Below, piece by piece: positions 63,573-64,000 of a DNA stretch of 64,000 nucleotides. A model generated the notes under the pieces. It made no database searches. It was not told the DNA's origin and saw only the letters and a list, made by a program, of their open reading frames with translations. The first letter of the stretch is position 1. Every line of letters starts with the position of its first letter. The DNA is taken from contig NC_041021.1 of assembly GCF_004193775.1 (NCBI RefSeq), positions 5,466,001 to 5,530,000 on the forward strand, written 5' to 3'. This stretch comes from Glycine soja (taxonomy: Eukaryota > Streptophyta > Magnoliopsida > Fabales > Fabaceae). The position numbers were made by a program, and so were the translations under genes.

Positions 63573-64000
63573 CAACTTTAGCATTGATAAGGAAACCCTT
63601 AGGAAAGATTTCTATTCTCCGGAGAATGAACCTCAAAGGAGATGGTTTTTCCAACATTACAAGGGTACAAACAGAAAACAAATCCAAGACAAGTTCTACG
63701 AATTTGTCGAAAGAGTCAAAATTAATGTCCTTTTCTTTGATTGGTTTCATGCTTATGCCATCAGAAAGGATATAGATTACCCTTGGAAACAAGACATCAT
63801 AGGTGATCCAACAACAAATGTCATAACAAATTGGCAAGTGAAGGATGGTGAGTTAATCCAATCAGAATTACCTCCCACGACACAATATCAACTACCAAAC
63901 ATCAAAGACAGAAACAATAAACCTTTCATGGCAATTCCATTCAAGACAAAAGATGTCAACGAGGAAGTAACCTCTAAAGACATTAAGAGCCTAATGGAAC
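63562..64000 (+). CDS. Next pararetrovirus-like ORF, open to the window edge (partial)
   Basis: An ATG at 63562-63564 overlaps the stop of the previous frame by 11 bases in the +1 frame, and the reading continues without a stop for 146 codons to the end of the window. The overlap suggests the ORF order of the source virus is preserved, though a frameshift within one polyprotein would look the same. The sequence (with a Phe/Tyr-rich segment including RRWFFQHYKG) is of the kind found between the movement protein and the coat-protein zinc finger in endogenous caulimovirids. I see no catalytic motif in the part available. Confidence 0.5.
   Translation, partial: MLSDNFSIDKETLRKDFYSPENEPQRRWFFQHYKGTNRKQIQDKFYEFVERVKINVLFFDWFHAYAIRKDIDYPWKQDIIGDPTTNVITNWQVKDGELIQSELPPTTQYQLPNIKDRNNKPFMAIPFKTKDVNEEVTSKDIKSLME

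Noticed and set aside
1..64000. tRNA, rRNA or other known structural RNA genes
   Set aside because: I looked for tRNA-like A/B box arrangements and conserved rRNA segments and saw none convincing. A tRNAscan-SE and Infernal run would be decisive.

Overview
The window is nuclear DNA of a flowering plant, very probably a legume and most likely soybean or a close Glycine relative. I infer this from the repeat families (Ogre/Tat-like and Athila/Calypso-like gypsy retrotransposons, LTRs carrying TAATCGATTA motifs), from the spliced host gene and from the AT-rich intergenic DNA. No database search was possible. I recognise one host gene; almost everything else is transposable element or decayed intergenic sequence.

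Region 1 (1-14,200): a SHI-RELATED SEQUENCE / LATERAL ROOT PRIMORDIUM1-type transcription factor gene on the + strand (coding part 1582-3667, one phase-1 intron). It is followed by about 10 kb of AT-rich intergenic DNA with two long foldback repeats (9757-10353 and 11970-12727), minisatellites and a DNA-transposon-like motif cluster.

Region 2 (14,200-18,383): a complete solo LTR (14310-15922, target duplication CATAT) sitting inside an older, inverted relative of the same family.

Region 3 (18,384-62,900): a nest of retrotransposons. The outermost host is an Ogre/Tat-like gypsy element on the - strand: 3' LTR 18384-19717, a downstream ORF at 22.5-23.6 kb, integrase and RNase H at 26.2-28.4 kb, reverse transcriptase at 30.1-30.7 kb and again at 62.2-62.8 kb. 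It was hit by a solo LTR (28395-30059, duplication GGGAT) and by an Athila/Calypso-like element (30713-62219, duplication TTAT[C/T]). One LTR of the Athila-like element was then hit by a pol-less Ogre-like element (31264-49781, duplication GTGAT, two nearly identical 2.07-kb LTRs) and by another solo LTR (49841-51285). The pol-less element in turn carries a 716-bp solo LTR (39286-40001, duplication TAGGA). The other Athila LTR (60855-62219) keeps the uninterrupted sequence and so proves both insertions.

Region 4 (62,900-64,000): a (TA)n tract, then an endogenous pararetrovirus (Caulimoviridae-like) fragment on the + strand, broken by an in-frame stop and running off the window.

The most interesting signal is RNA- and DNA-structural. 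The solo-LTR family has (a) TATA-upstream modules of about 102 bp, each holding two TAATCGATTA palindromes whose starts are exactly 21 bp apart, and (b) two series of hairpins downstream of the TATA box with near-constant loops and stems that change in compensating pairs between repeats and between copies. The Ogre-like elements have unrelated arrays (24 bp, 107 bp, 127 bp) and dispersed modules that follow the same rule. A hairpin just downstream of pol is shared by the Athila-like and Ogre-like lineages. I propose these as unexplained structural elements under selection.
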